DNA of 51,631 nucleotides from Chara braunii (GCA_003427395.1 BFEA01000237.1:779142-830772); one strand, 5' to 3'; positions 14,409-22,302 are shown, counted from the stretch's first letter. The notes: generated from the sequence alone by a model not told the origin. Made by a program: numbers and translations.

Positions 14409-15292
14409 GATAGATAGATAGAGTTAAGAGGATAGGTAATTGGATGGATGGATGGACAGGTAGGTACGTAGGTCGATCGATAGGGGGCGATAAAGGGGTC
14501 GACAGAGAGAGATGGGTAGGTAGGTAGGCTGATCGACCAATCAGCCCGGTAAACAAATAACAGATAAACAGGTAGGTAGATAAGGCAGAGATATATGTAC
14601 GTAATAAAGGGGAGGAATGGGTGCGTGGACACATAAATGCATTGTCCAACACCTATAGACTAGGATCGCAAATGCGAAAGAAAGGAAGAAAAGATACATT
14701 CAAGACTAGACAGAAGCAAGCAATGATGATGGCTCCCTGCTTTTTATCTTTTTTCCCTGAATTTCTCGTTTGTTTTTCGGATGCCCTTTTCTTTTCCTCT
14801 TCCATAGGGTGAAAGGTTTCCCTAGGTTTGTATCATTGAGTAAAAAGTGCCCACACGCCCCTCTGCTTATCGAAGCCACACTTACGCCGGCAGAAGAAGG
14901 TAGGGACACCAAAGAGAGTATAAGCTGTCTCTTATACACATCTAGATGTGTATAAGAGACAGATGAATTATAGATTGAACAGGAAAGAAGAAACGTCATA
15001 GCCTTGCAGTATCCGTGATCAGTTCAGGGATACGGAAAAGGAAGCAAGACACGCACCGTAGGATCTTTGATGTGGACAGCCGTTCCTTTCTTGATTCTCC
15101 CAATGACTGCGCTTTCTGAAGAGATGAGAACAGGGGCTGTCTCTTATACACATCTAGATGTGTATAAGAGACAGATACATAGGCAAGTCGGTATATACAT
15201 AGGTAAGATAATAGAGAGGTAGGCAGGTACAGTAGATCGATCGGACGATCGATCCATGATAAATAAACAGAGATGACCAGACAGACGGACAA

Positions 15293-15339
<47 letters not shown>

Positions 15340-16214
15340 TAGATAGATAGATAGATCTGTCTCTTATACACATCTAGATGTGTATAAGAGACAGCACATA
15401 AACTCGCCGCGTTAGCTGGCATGAACCACGCACTGAAAGCGTGGCCTGACAAATAAATACACAGCCGTAACACGCGGTCCTGGACAGATAGATGGATACA
15501 TAACTGACATACATGCATACACAGATAGGTAGATATATCGATAGATAGATTGATAGGCAAGCAGGTAGGTAGAATGGATCGATAGGCCGGTAGGTAGGTA
15601 TGCGGGTAGGTGAGCAGGTTAGTGGACTTTTGATGCCTTGAGATATAAGTGGAATGGAAAGATCGTTCCCGGCACCAACGAGGCATCAATGAATTATAGA
15701 TTGAACAGGAAAGAAGAAACGTCATAGCCTTGCAGTATCCGTGATCAGTTCAGGGATACGGAAAAGGAAGCAAGACACGCACCGTAGGATCTTTGATGTG
15801 GACAGCCGTTCCTTTCTTGATTCTCCCAATGACTGCGCTTTCTGAAGAGATGAGAACAGGGGCCATGCCCTTGGCCGGTCCGGACAAAACCTCAAGCTTG
15901 AGTTCGTCAGCACCAGTTGTCCGAGCACGCCGGCTAGCTTCCATCGCGGATGCCACTCTCGGCGGACTTTCCATTTCCCCTCCGTTGCCGCCTTCCTCCC
16001 GATCATCATCTCCTTCCTCATCCAAACGCACACCTTCGGGGTTCAGGAATGGGGGAGAGGAAGACCGACGAGGAGGATCTTCCACCTCCCCACGATAGCC
16101 GCTTCCTTCAGGCGCGCCGGGATCTTCATTGATCTCGTCTTCTTCGTTCGTTGCCTGTGCCAGCTTCTCGGCGGGAAAGGGCCGATTTCTCTTCGCAACC
16201 TTCTTTGGTGGCAT
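770..16214 (-). CDS. FHA-domain protein gene, 5' part; join(770..881,15783..16214) on the minus strand
   Basis: Exons 1 and 2 encode 181 codons plus one base of a forkhead-associated (FHA) protein; the rest is off the left edge. FHA domains bind phosphothreonine peptides. Residues 1-104 are low-complexity, with a basic start (MPPKKVAKR) and acidic and Ser/Pro-rich stretches, and are probably disordered. The FHA fold runs from about residue 105 and shows GR (130-131), S-x-x-H (ISERH, 145-149) and SSNGT..NG (168-176), the conserved phosphopeptide-binding residues. The order and spacing resemble plant SMAD/FHA proteins (GR..KG..V.IKD..IS..H). The ATG at 16214 follows an in-frame TAA two codons upstream. 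Intron 1 is phase 0 (donor ACG|GTGCGT, acceptor TTCAG|ATATCG) and falls exactly inside the FHA motif, so the exons rejoin without a gap. The partner and process are unknown. The intron spans an assembly artefact, so its true length is uncertain. Confidence 0.85.
1239..1270. repeat. (GGGAGA)n minisatellite
   Basis: About five copies of gggaga in the giant intron. The flanking 882-1769 shows no recognisable coding or repeat structure. Confidence 0.85.
1770..3110 (+). mobile_element. Decayed Ty3/gypsy chromovirus pol fragment (RNase H end, integrase, chromodomain)
   Basis: Several frames carry landmarks in the correct order for a chromovirus. [10 protein letters not shown] at about 1817-1850 is the RNase H C-terminus. 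[17 protein letters not shown] near 1918-1970 and ECHDT near 2050 belong to the integrase N-terminal part. [14 protein letters not shown]...FDFHPCVP (2281-2480) is the integrase C-terminal part. [20 protein letters not shown] (about 2730-2790) is the gypsy GPF/Y-like and HNVFHVSLL region. [17 protein letters not shown] (about 2957-3010) is a chromodomain. Stops and frameshifts separate these pieces, and most of the integrase catalytic core is missing. It lies in the FHA intron, opposite to the gene. Inactive. Confidence 0.85.
2536..2582 (+). repeat. 24-bp in-frame tandem duplication inside integrase remnant
   Basis: actaacattgtttcccaagc plus four bases occurs twice head to tail (2536-2559, 2560-2582), duplicating TNIVSQA in the degraded integrase frame. 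Confidence 0.85.
3111..4427. other. Intronic sequence without recognised genes
   Basis: Probably the 3' region of the gypsy remnant at first: Pro/Ser/Thr-rich codons continue to about 3220. It also holds three related short motifs with cttccrcttgca at about 3387, 3748 and 3859, and a 22-bp direct duplication (ttaggaccttgggttagat..) at 3608-3651. No ORF here resembles a known family. Confidence 0.5.
4428..4537. repeat. Inverted repeat, about 30-bp arms
   Basis: ctaccgtgttcccctgaaca... at 4428-4458 is the imperfect inverted complement of agggtgcgctgtgttcgggg... at 4508-4537, with a loop of about 49 bp. Probably a small foldback or MITE remnant. No target duplication recognised. Confidence 0.6.
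4538..6409. other. Intronic sequence without recognised genes
   Basis: No RNA gene, terminal repeats or protein-family motif seen. The 207-codon open frame at 5849-6472 has no recognisable domain and overlaps a second frame of equal plausibility. I do not call it a gene. Confidence 0.4.
6410..6686 (+). repeat. Imperfect tandem duplication, two units of about 130 bp
   Basis: Unit 1 (6410-6530) and unit 2 (6544-6686) share tgggatc..accctaaga, ggttgtattgcttaatctgt, ggacctcgcacca and ctttataaaagaaaaa in the same order. Unit 2 has about 25 extra bases after cgcacca. Confidence 0.85.
6958..7083. repeat. Degenerate 20-27-bp tandem repeat (ccacttaccaggg)
   Basis: About five or six variants of a unit containing cacttaccagg and aggt. 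Adjacent 6687-6957 and 7084-7561 show nothing recognisable. Confidence 0.7.
7562..7636. repeat. Single copy of the cassette found at 1-368
   Basis: Contains cagcccctcgtttgttgtcc and ctgcctacggtttaccgggc as in 94-164. It is followed by very AT-rich sequence to about 7930. Confidence 0.75.
8060..8220. repeat. Degenerate (ATC)n tract
   Basis: Interrupted catcat/catcac repeats. Open frames here are His/Ile runs and not credible proteins. Confidence 0.8.
8572..8613. repeat. (ATC)n microsatellite
   Basis: About 14 uninterrupted atc units. Confidence 0.9.
8813..8887. repeat. T-rich (CTTT..)n tract
   Basis: tttc repeats grade into long T-runs separated by single C. Adjacent 8888-9756 holds no recognised feature. 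Confidence 0.85.
9757..10070. repeat. Three dispersed copies of a 53-bp unit
   Basis: gactgtactaagtctc..tttcatcaactgtttcct..catgggcg is found at 9757-9810, 9843-9894 and 10018-10070 in the same orientation with about 85-90 percent identity by eye. Confidence 0.85.
10108..10173 (-). repeat. tRNA-derived (SINE-like) sequence with A and B boxes
   Basis: Read on the minus strand, GTAGCTCAGTAGGCTCG contains a near-consensus Pol III A box (TAGCTCAGTAGG). About 32 nt downstream, CGGGTGTTCAAATTTG resembles a B box. The arms do not fold into a complete tRNA, so it is a tRNA-derived retroposon or pseudogene rather than a functional tRNA. Confidence 0.6.
10363..10632 (-). repeat. tRNA-derived SINE-like tandem dimer
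   Basis: On the minus strand, 10510-10436 reads as a tRNA-like head: TATCTCAGTGGTTAGAGCA (A box) ... GCGGGTTCAAAACTCC (B box), spacing about 45 nt. A non-tRNA tail follows (10435-10363) with cagccttgtgcatggacac and gcacggctggacac. A second unit at 10632-10500 has the B-box half and the same tail but lacks the A-box half. It carries an internal 25-bp duplication (gccgtgcgtcattctaatgc). The head-plus-tail plan fits a SINE. No poly(A) end or target duplication found. Confidence 0.65.
10646..10905 (+). mobile_element. hAT-like MITE, copy 1
   Basis: Begins CAGGGTTACCCAACCAGC, like the element at 51130 (CAGGGTTACCTGACCGAAC). It shares an internal block, ttgct.aac.caa...taaaaatc....aag...ggggg (about 10805-10862), with the other two copies. 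No transposase. The right end is unclear because it runs into a T/CA-rich region. Confidence 0.6.
10948..11108. repeat. (CA)n microsatellites
   Basis: CA runs at about 10948-10995 and 11066-11108 with CA-rich sequence between them. Open frames over this region are Thr/His or Val/Cys runs. Confidence 0.95.
11178..11250. repeat. 40-bp tandem duplication
   Basis: caacacgctagcacagatgc...gcgacac is repeated exactly at 11178-11210 and 11218-11250. Confidence 0.92.
11410..11510. repeat. (AATC)n-rich tract
   Basis: Interrupted atcaatcaatc repeats. A T-run bounded repeat, gttgaacgacgaatcttttt, occurs at about 11324 and 11373. Confidence 0.75.
11960..12300 (+). repeat. Two diverged structured units with a hairpin (third unit start)
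   Basis: Unit 1 has CCGAAGA (11991-11997), stem CCAGG/CCTGG (12001-12005, 12013-12017) around loop AGCGCAA, then AAACG. Unit 2 has CTGAGGA (12201-12207), stem GATCGG/CCGATC (12209-12214, 12222-12227) around loop AGCGCAG, then GAAAC. Both continue ..GGGA.TGTGCGC. The stem sequences differ but each pairs with itself. Each unit is preceded by a ttcaccacc(c/g)tcttcttctt pyrimidine tract, which recurs at 12286-12318. The layout recalls a hammerhead core but does not meet it: there is an extra base before stem II and no valid cleavage-site context. Confidence 0.6.
12319..13150. other. Intronic sequence without recognised genes
   Basis: A 97-codon open frame at 12591-12884 has ordinary composition but no recognisable domain or splice context. 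Nothing else stands out. Confidence 0.35.
13156..13207. repeat. (GA)n microsatellite
   Basis: Uninterrupted GA dinucleotides. Confidence 0.97.
13254..13453. repeat. Four copies of ggttcaagcaatccatccat..cccattgt
   Basis: Related units at about 13254, 13289, 13338 and 13424, each with caatccatcyatcccattgt or a close variant, separated by unique spacers. Confidence 0.8.
13983..14047. repeat. (CATA)n microsatellite
   Basis: About 16 catacata units. Long open frames on either strand here are repeat translations. Confidence 0.97.
14317..14421. repeat. (GATA)n microsatellite
   Basis: About 25 gata units with two interruptions. GATA/GGTA-rich sequence continues from about 14130 to 14590. Confidence 0.97.
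14925..14962. other. Nextera mate-pair junction adapter 1 (synthetic)
   Basis: CTGTCTCTTATACACATCT followed directly by its reverse complement: the 38-bp circularisation junction made of two Tn5 mosaic ends. It is identical to the copies at 15137 and 15357. Not genomic. Confidence 0.98.
14963..15136. other. Artefactual copy of 15689-15862
   Basis: 174 bp identical to 15689-15862 and bounded on both sides by synthetic adapters. It contains a spurious copy of the last 80 bp of FHA exon 1 (15057-15136) and its donor site. Confidence 0.95.
15137..15174. other. Nextera mate-pair junction adapter 2 (synthetic)
   Basis: Same perfect 38-bp palindrome of Tn5 mosaic ends. It joins the copy of 15689-15862 to the copy of 14198-14379, as expected for a circularised fragment running from 14198 to 15862. 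Confidence 0.98.
15175..15356. other. Artefactual copy of 14198-14379
   Basis: 182 bp matching 14198-14379 at a constant offset of 977, including the (GATA)n array, and bounded by adapters. Confidence 0.95.
15357..15394. other. Nextera mate-pair junction adapter 3 (synthetic)
   Basis: Third identical 38-bp junction. Unique-looking sequence resumes at 15395 and continues to 15688. Confidence 0.98.
15783..16214 (-). CDS. FHA gene exon 1 (start codon, disordered N-terminus, first half of FHA)
   Basis: 432 bp, 144 codons, starting [10 protein letters not shown] and ending ...VHIKDPT. An in-frame TAA at 16218-16220 (read on the minus strand) precedes the ATG by two codons, which fixes the start. 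The exon is followed by GTGCGT, a usable donor; read-through gives only ten non-FHA residues before a stop. Its last 80 bp are duplicated artefactually at 15057-15136. Confidence 0.85.
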
Positions 16215-16974
16215 AGCTTACGTAGTGCCAAGTCAATGCACGCGTGGCAATGGCAGTCGTCTTGACGTGTATTCCTGGCAAAAGACTGGTGCGAGAACAC
16301 TACAGTAGTACACTCTATAGGAGTACAAGTATGCTAAGCTATCATCAGGCAAGACAAGCTTATCAGGCAAAACTCACCTTGATCCCCATGGATATGCCCG
16401 AGATTGACCGGCATAGATAGGTATGTGACAAGGAGCGAGGGTTCCCTAGGACGGATCGGAAGTCGACCTGAGATATGCCACCGTTCTCCAGCCAACTGCC
16501 ACATCTGGCTGAATGGTAAACGAATTACCGATTCCTAAATTCAGATGAACCAAATAACGTCATGTGCTGCACCCATCAGCTGTTGCTAAACAGACTCCAC
16601 AGATTCCAGAGTTTCGATTGGAGAATAGACTTGGTAGCCTCCCATTCCAACAACAAGACCCTTCCCCAGCTATTCTATTCCGACGTGGGACGGCTCGGAC
16701 AACCACCCTCGAGGGCGGGCGCCAGATGTTCAGAGTGGACGGACCATCCATGCTGTGAACCGCGCAAGCGCGGGAGCGCAGCCCGTCGGGAGCGGGGAAA
16801 GGTTGGGGGCTTTGTAGCCAATCGTTCAGATTCAGATGGCAGGGGTCTCAGGGGTCTCAGGGGTCTCAGGAACGTTCTTTTGGCCGGGTGCGCAGCGAAG
16901 CGGTTTTTTTTTTGTTTTTTTGTTTTTTTGTTTTTTTTCTTGACGGGTGGTGGTAATTTGGAAAACACCCGAGG
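16215..16974. other. Upstream region of the FHA gene
   Basis: Contains the 5' UTR and promoter side of the minus-strand gene. I cannot pick out a TATA box or transcription start. It also has three tandem caggggtct units at 16839-16870 and a T-rich run at 16903-16940. Confidence 0.4.
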
Positions 16975-17307
16975 AAGTTGAGATATATGCCAAAATGCCG
17001 CTAAAAGATGGGGGTAGAGCGGAATACCCCTCTGACGAAAGAAAGATTTTGTGAAATATCCCTGCCGTTGGTTGGACGCCCATCCCTGCAATATACCCCT
17101 ACAGAGTACCGTCCAACTTTGCAAAACGCCCCAGTACTTGCCAACTTCTCCTAGACGCTACTGCAAAAGGCCAAGGCCCAAACGGGGAGGTCCAGATTGC
17201 AAAGGTGCACACCCCCCTGAAAGGGGCACAACACACAGTTTTAGGCCCAAAAAGGCATTCCGCTCTACCCACATCTTTCATCGGCATTTTGACATACATC
17301 TCAACTT
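16975..17307. mobile_element. MITE-like element with 51-bp terminal inverted repeats
   Basis: aagttgagatatatgccaaa...gggtagagcggaat (16975-17025) is the inverted complement of 17257-17307 with about seven mismatches. Total 333 bp, no coding capacity. No clear target duplication at the edges. Confidence 0.8.
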
Positions 17308-17400
17308 ATGAGGGTATCTTGCATATTATCCTTTTTTTTTGAACTGGAAGCCAAACACTCCGTTATAAAATCAGGACGAGGCCGGGGACCTCCCAATTCA

Positions 17401-17948
17401 ACCCAGGGACCTTGTCTCACTTGCACCGTCTAGTTGAGGCAGCTCAACGGTGCGACAGCTAAAAAAATTCCCCTCGACAGCTAAAAAAATTCATTCTAAT
17501 TCAATTTCAAATGAGAAATGCATTTATAAATGGCACGAATGCAATTGTTCTGGTTTTTCTTTTGTCACAATTGGAGTGGCATACGGGCACTTCCACAGCA
17601 GAAAATGAAGAGTTGCCAAATGGCAAACGGAAAGAGGCTCGTATAGTTTCTCTAAGAAAATGCCCTTTGGAGGAACAAGAGGGTCGTTGAGTTAGCTGTC
17701 TCGAAAAAAGGAGACAGCTAGCTCAACGGAAAGTGGTGATGGTAGGGGGAGTAGTATTCGAGAGAAAGGATTTACTTCTGCTTTTTGTTGTAAGAAAACA
17801 CAGAGATAGTCTCTATTGCGTTTTTATTAAAAACGGACCGCTAGATGACTTGGACAACGTGCATCTTCGTTGTCACATACAGTCACACAGCGTCGAAAAC
17901 CCAATGTTGACCTAGCTCAACGGAGCTAGTGGAACAAGGTCCCAGGGT
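17401..17948. mobile_element. Non-autonomous element with about 38-bp imperfect inverted ends
   Basis: acccagggaccttgtctcac..ctagttgag (17401-17438) is an imperfect inverted complement of ctagctcaacgg..acaaggtcccagggt (17912-17948). The interior holds a duplicated gacagctaaaaaaattc (17456-17491) and a strong hairpin. Total 548 bp. Confidence 0.6.
17685..17728. repeat. 18-bp stem hairpin
   Basis: cgttgagttagctgtctc (17685-17702), loop gaaaaaag, gagacagctagctcaacg (17711-17728); one G-T mismatch only. It lies inside the 17401-17948 element and shares gctcaacgg with its ends. Confidence 0.85.
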
Positions 17949-18189
17949 ACTGACAGCATCAACCAGCTTAGGGATAGCCTGCAGAACTCACACCTACCGA
18001 GTTTCCAATTCCCAAAAATCCAAACTTCCCTGAATTGCAATTAAACTTGTTATTGAGGGTGTTTCAAATTTGATTGCATAAGATCCAAATCGGTGACAAT
18101 CAGACACAGAACCAGAACTTGCCAACTCCTATCAGTTAGCCACTACCTAGAGAATTGGTCTAACTCTGGGATTAAAGCGGTTCAGAGGA

Positions 18190-19120
18190 CTATGTCTGGA
18201 TCCTATTGACACTCCGCCTTGACTCTGCAGTCGGCGCCGCTGTGTAGCTACAATCTTTTTATCCATGGATGTATTCTTATTTTGTTCAATAACACCTCCA
18301 TCTGCAATACAAACAAGAGAGGGGCGAGTGGGCAACCTTGTTTGAGGGATCGCATCAATTTGAAAGGAACATACATGTGACCATTGATCATGACCACGGA
18401 AATGGCAGTTGTGTACATGCCGGCTACCCATTTGTAGAACCCTACACCAAAGTTGTTATCTTTAAGGTCGTCATGACAAAGGTTCACCCGACCTCGTCAT
18501 AACCTTCTCCATATCGATGAGCAAGATGTCATGTTCAGATTCTCTGATTGTACTATTTATAGCACCTCTATGGTCATGAGAATGTTGTTGAAGATCGACC
18601 GACTCTGCACAAATTCTCCTTGCACTCCCGCGACTAACTCTGGAATGTACTTGGCAAGACTTCTTGCAAGAGTTTTTGCTAAGATTTTGCAGGACATGTT
18701 CATTAAGGAGATTGGACGTCGGTTCTTTACGTATAATTTGTCACCCTCCTTTAACAGTACCGAGATGATTTTGCAGGTCATTTTCCTCCCCAACCTTCCT
18801 CTAGTTAGTACCTTGTTGTCTAGATATACCAATGCAAGTCCGATGACTCTCCAGTTCTTGACGTATAATTTCATTGTTATTCCATCCACCCATGATGATT
18901 TACCCCGCGCCATTGTCTTCAACGTTTGGGTAGTTTCCTCCATTGTATAGGTTTGTACAAGTCTAACCTAACAGTTGTAATAAAACCACTGTAGTGTCGT
19001 CCCACATGTCTGACGACTCCGTCAAATATGTGTTAAAATGCTCTTGTGGTTGTCGTGTGGTCAAAATATCCTCATAATACAGTTTGGCATATACCAACAT
19101 GCCCGATGTTATAGATGCTC
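18190..19120 (-). pseudogene. L1-like LINE reverse transcriptase fragment, degenerate
   Basis: On the minus strand the order of landmarks matches an L1-clade ORF2. A pre-RT stretch has AKLYYEDILTTRQPQ and MWDDTTV (about 19090-18990). GKSSWVDGITMKLY (about 18900) follows, then KNRRPISLMNMSCKILAKTLA (split KNRRPISL / MSCKILAKTLA) and QGEFVQSRSIFNNIL (about 18740-18570). Next is the first catalytic-Asp region HDILLIDMEK in another frame (about 18520), then RSLKQGCPLAPLLFVLQME (18370-18290) and IKRLQLHSGADCRVKA (about 18210). The fragment stops before the YADD catalytic motif. Frameshifts make it inactive. It joins a U2-like sequence at its 5' end. Confidence 0.88.
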
Positions 19121-19133
19121 TAGGCGCCTGATT

Positions 19134-19214
19134 GTCGATGGACCACGGATAATATATTTAATTGATCAGACCATATACTAAACTTGATCTTAGCCAAAAT
19201 GTCGAGAAAGGTAT
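19134..19214 (-). pseudogene. Truncated U2 snRNA copy (5' 81 nt)
   Basis: The minus strand begins ATACCTTTCTCGACATTTTG and continues GCTAAGATCAAGTTTAGTAT ... CCATCGAC. It aligns from the very first nucleotide with plant-type U2 snRNA: the conserved 5' stem-loop I, the GGCTAAGATCAAGTGTAGTA block and the branch-site-interaction region, with scattered substitutions. Similarity ends at about nt 81, before the Sm site and 3' stem-loops. Directly downstream, in the same orientation, lies the LINE fragment. No plant snRNA upstream element was seen. A retroposed pseudogene is much likelier than a working gene. Confidence 0.85.
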
Positions 19215-19420
19215 TGGAAACGTTTTTTATCCTTAAATTTAGGCAGTGTGAATATGGACGGACCTGAAGAGGAAACGAAGGGGATGCAAGGGGACGGCGC
19301 AAAGAGCTCCGAGTTTGTGCTGTCAGTAGGCTCTAAACACGTCGACTGACGTTGCCGATCATAGGTCATGCCGCCAGGACGGACCGACAATTAGGGTTGT
19401 CGTCAACCTCGGCAAGACCG

Positions 19421-20195
19421 AGAGTTGACATTGCGCACAAGTAGGCCTTGGTTACAGGAATGTCAACGTGTACATGTGTAAGTCGAGGTCAAGTGAGAAG
19501 TCGTGAGAAATTGAAGATTGGGCATGCGCCAAATCAACATCCGCCATTGACGTGGAGTTTCGAAATTTGAAGAGAGTGCAAGTGCACATTTCAGAATTTG
19601 AAGAGAGGTCATGTGTATAGGTGAACAAGCGAAAGAAAGTAAGGAACTAATGAAGATGGCAAACTTACCAGGAAGGGGAGAGGATCAAGGGAACAGTAGG
19701 GGTACGATGCCACAAGAGAGAAACGATATTCCTCTGCCTGAGAGTTGACACTACCTACCAACACACCTTGGTTACGAGAATATCAACGTGAACACGTGTA
19801 AGTCGAGGTCAAGTGAGAAGTCATGGGGAATTGAAGATTGGGTGTGCGCTGGATCAGTATCCGCCATTGACGTGGAGTTTTAGAATTTAAAGAGAGAGCA
19901 AATGCACAAGTGAACTAACGAAAGGAAGTGAGGAAATGACGGAGATAGCAAACTTACAAGAAAAAGGAGAGGATAAAGGGAATGGTAAGGGTGCAGAGCT
20001 GCAAGAGAGAAGCGATATTCCTCTGTTTAAGAGTTGACATTGCCCACCAGCAGGCCTTGTTTTTTATAATGTCAACATGTACACGTGTAAGTCGAGGTCA
20101 AGCAAGAAGTTGTGGGGAACTGAAGATTGGGCGTGCGCTGGATCAGTGTTTGCCATTGACGTAGAGTTTCAAAATCAAGTGCACAGGTAAACAAG
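19421..20195. repeat. Tandem satellite, 2.5 units of about 290-320 bp
   Basis: Units start with agagttgaca at 19421, 19741 and 20030. Each contains gtgtaagtcgaggtcaag, attgaagattggg and ccattgacgtggagttt. The third unit is truncated. Confidence 0.9.
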
Positions 20196-20239
20196 CGACG
20201 CCCCTCTTGGGGTTGTGAATATGCGTTTGGCAAGGAGAG

Positions 20240-20665
20240 GAAGGCGAATAGTGCATAGCAATGTACGGGGAGGGCCACTGCTGTTTCGTATATTTACTCC
20301 CCCCTTATGGCACACATGACTTTGTGTGTCCCGCGATTTGGCACAACGCTGGAACGATACGAAAAATGTTCAAAAAAACAGGCGAATAGCGCATCCTGTT
20401 GCACAAATGACAATAGGTTCGCATACACATGAACATTGTTTTAGCCTGTGGTTCATAACGAGAAACCCATGTGTTCAAGATAAATTGAAGGAGACATAGA
20501 CAGACTAAGACAGACGAGGAGATGAAGGTGAATAACGCATAGCAATGCATGGACAGGGTCGTTATTGTTTCGTACGTCAATAAAGCAAAAATAAATTGAG
20601 TTCCCTGCACACACAACTATGAACTTGTATACACATGTTGCACAACACGGGAGCGTTTGCCCCGT
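20240..20665. repeat. Pair of diverged direct repeats of about 120 bp
   Basis: gaatag(t/c)gcatagcaatg..gtttcgta..caca in 20246-20350 recurs at 20528-20650 with ttgcacaacacgggagcg against ttggcacaacgctggaacg. Confidence 0.6.
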
Positions 20666-20864
20666 GGTTGAAGACCGATGGTTGCGTGTGTGTATCGTGG
20701 GGGGCTCAGAGCCCCCCCCCCTTCCCCACACCCCTCGCCCCCCCCTCGTCTATTTGGAGTTTTTGTTATTCTTTTAGCTTATCATCGATACAACTTGAAA
20801 GATTGATACTCGTGTGGGGGGGAGGGGGGGACCCACTCCCCCCTCCGCTGCCAGAAAAGAGAAG

Positions 20865-20868
<4 letters not shown>

Positions 20869-20943
<75 letters not shown>
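20869..20943. repeat. (GA)n microsatellite
   Basis: GA dinucleotides preceded by G- and C-runs (20700-20850). Confidence 0.97.
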
Positions 20944-20945
<2 letters not shown>

Positions 20946-21341
20946 GAGTTTGTTGTTTTTGTTAAACCGAATGAGGCAATTCATAAACAAAGCAACAAAT
21001 AGAAAGGAAAAAAACTAGCACAAAGAATTGGATCAAGCACTAGGACGAAGTGAGAGTATGTCCTCAAGTTTATAGTCGTCGTTGTTAACAACGACGTAAG
21101 TTGGATACAACAAAAATGTATTGTCCTTGATAGACCATCAACGTGGGGTCATACTTATCACAGACATGTGATTCTGTGTATATGCGGGTGAGTTGTCATG
21201 TTTGTCATTTGTTCTAAAAGGAAGGAGATTGCATGTGTATCCGTCGAGGAGGGGGGGTATGTTTATTTATGTGTGTATGTCATAGTATGTATGTACGTGT
21301 GTTTGTATCACAATATGTATGTGTGTTTGTGACAAACATAC

Positions 21342-21345
<4 letters not shown>

Positions 21346-21410
<65 letters not shown>
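21346..21410. repeat. (GA)n microsatellite
   Basis: GA dinucleotides. The flanking 20944-21345 and 21411-22206 show no recognised feature apart from an A-run at about 21619-21634. Confidence 0.97.
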
Positions 21411-21415
<5 letters not shown>

Positions 21416-22207
21416 GAGATTCACATGTCCTTCCGTAGCAAAGCTACATACAATTGGGCAAACAAAGCGGACAAATGCTTCATCTTGATGAGCCGAAAAT
21501 GATAATAAAGAACAAAAAAGTGATTAAATTAAACAAAAACTTAGAGTCGGGGTTGAGGGGAAAAAAAATGAGTGAATCATGTGATTAAATTTAAGGAATA
21601 CATGCACGTGGTCCAAGAAAAAAAAAAAAAAAACCCTCTATCGTTACTCTATGTTGCAAGGAGATAAGCAGATTAAGAAACTCGTTAGGATGTCGTTAAG
21701 CAACCGCCAAGGACATGTGACCTGGCTATGGATGGCACAGAGTGTGAGAAGTTCATGGCAAACTCATACTGGCATTTCCCCAAATGAATTTGCCTTTCAT
21801 TTTGACTAGATTTGGATGCATCTGACTGTAATCACCTCCAGACTCACTCGAAAAAGTCCCTATGTGACTTTGCCCTCACTCTTAAGAACGAGTATATGAT
21901 CATACAACTTCAGATCAATCGTTGTGATAACAGTCACAACGCTACAGTACCCGACAATAATAACGACCCGCCCTTTGTGTACTTGGTCACCATCATTGTG
22001 TCTGAAGATGATTTAAAATAGTCCACGTGTGAGTATGCTCTTAGGATGTTGCTATACTACCTTCTCCCTTCGGCTACCCCATCATGAATGTTCACATACC
22101 AGATTCAATCTTGGTGGTAGGCATTGTATTCAGCCAAAGAATGTTGTATAAGGCCAACTGCCTTATACACCCATCCGAATACGAACATGCAAAGTACAAA
22201 ACAGGCT

Positions 22208-22219
22208 TGGGGGGGGGGG

Positions 22220-22302
<83 letters not shown>

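Noticed and set aside
13562-14652. Long minus-strand open frames of 245 and 356 codons
   Set aside because: They are translations of GATA and CATA tetranucleotide repeats (Tyr-Leu-Ser-Ile and Tyr-Val-Cys-Met runs) with no domain.
14963-15356. Genuine segmental duplications of 15689-15862 and 14198-14379
   Set aside because: Both copies are exact and are bounded on each side by synthetic 38-bp adapters.
19134-19214. Functional U2 snRNA gene
   Set aside because: Ends before the Sm site and 3' stem-loops, has several substitutions, and lacks a recognisable plant snRNA promoter.
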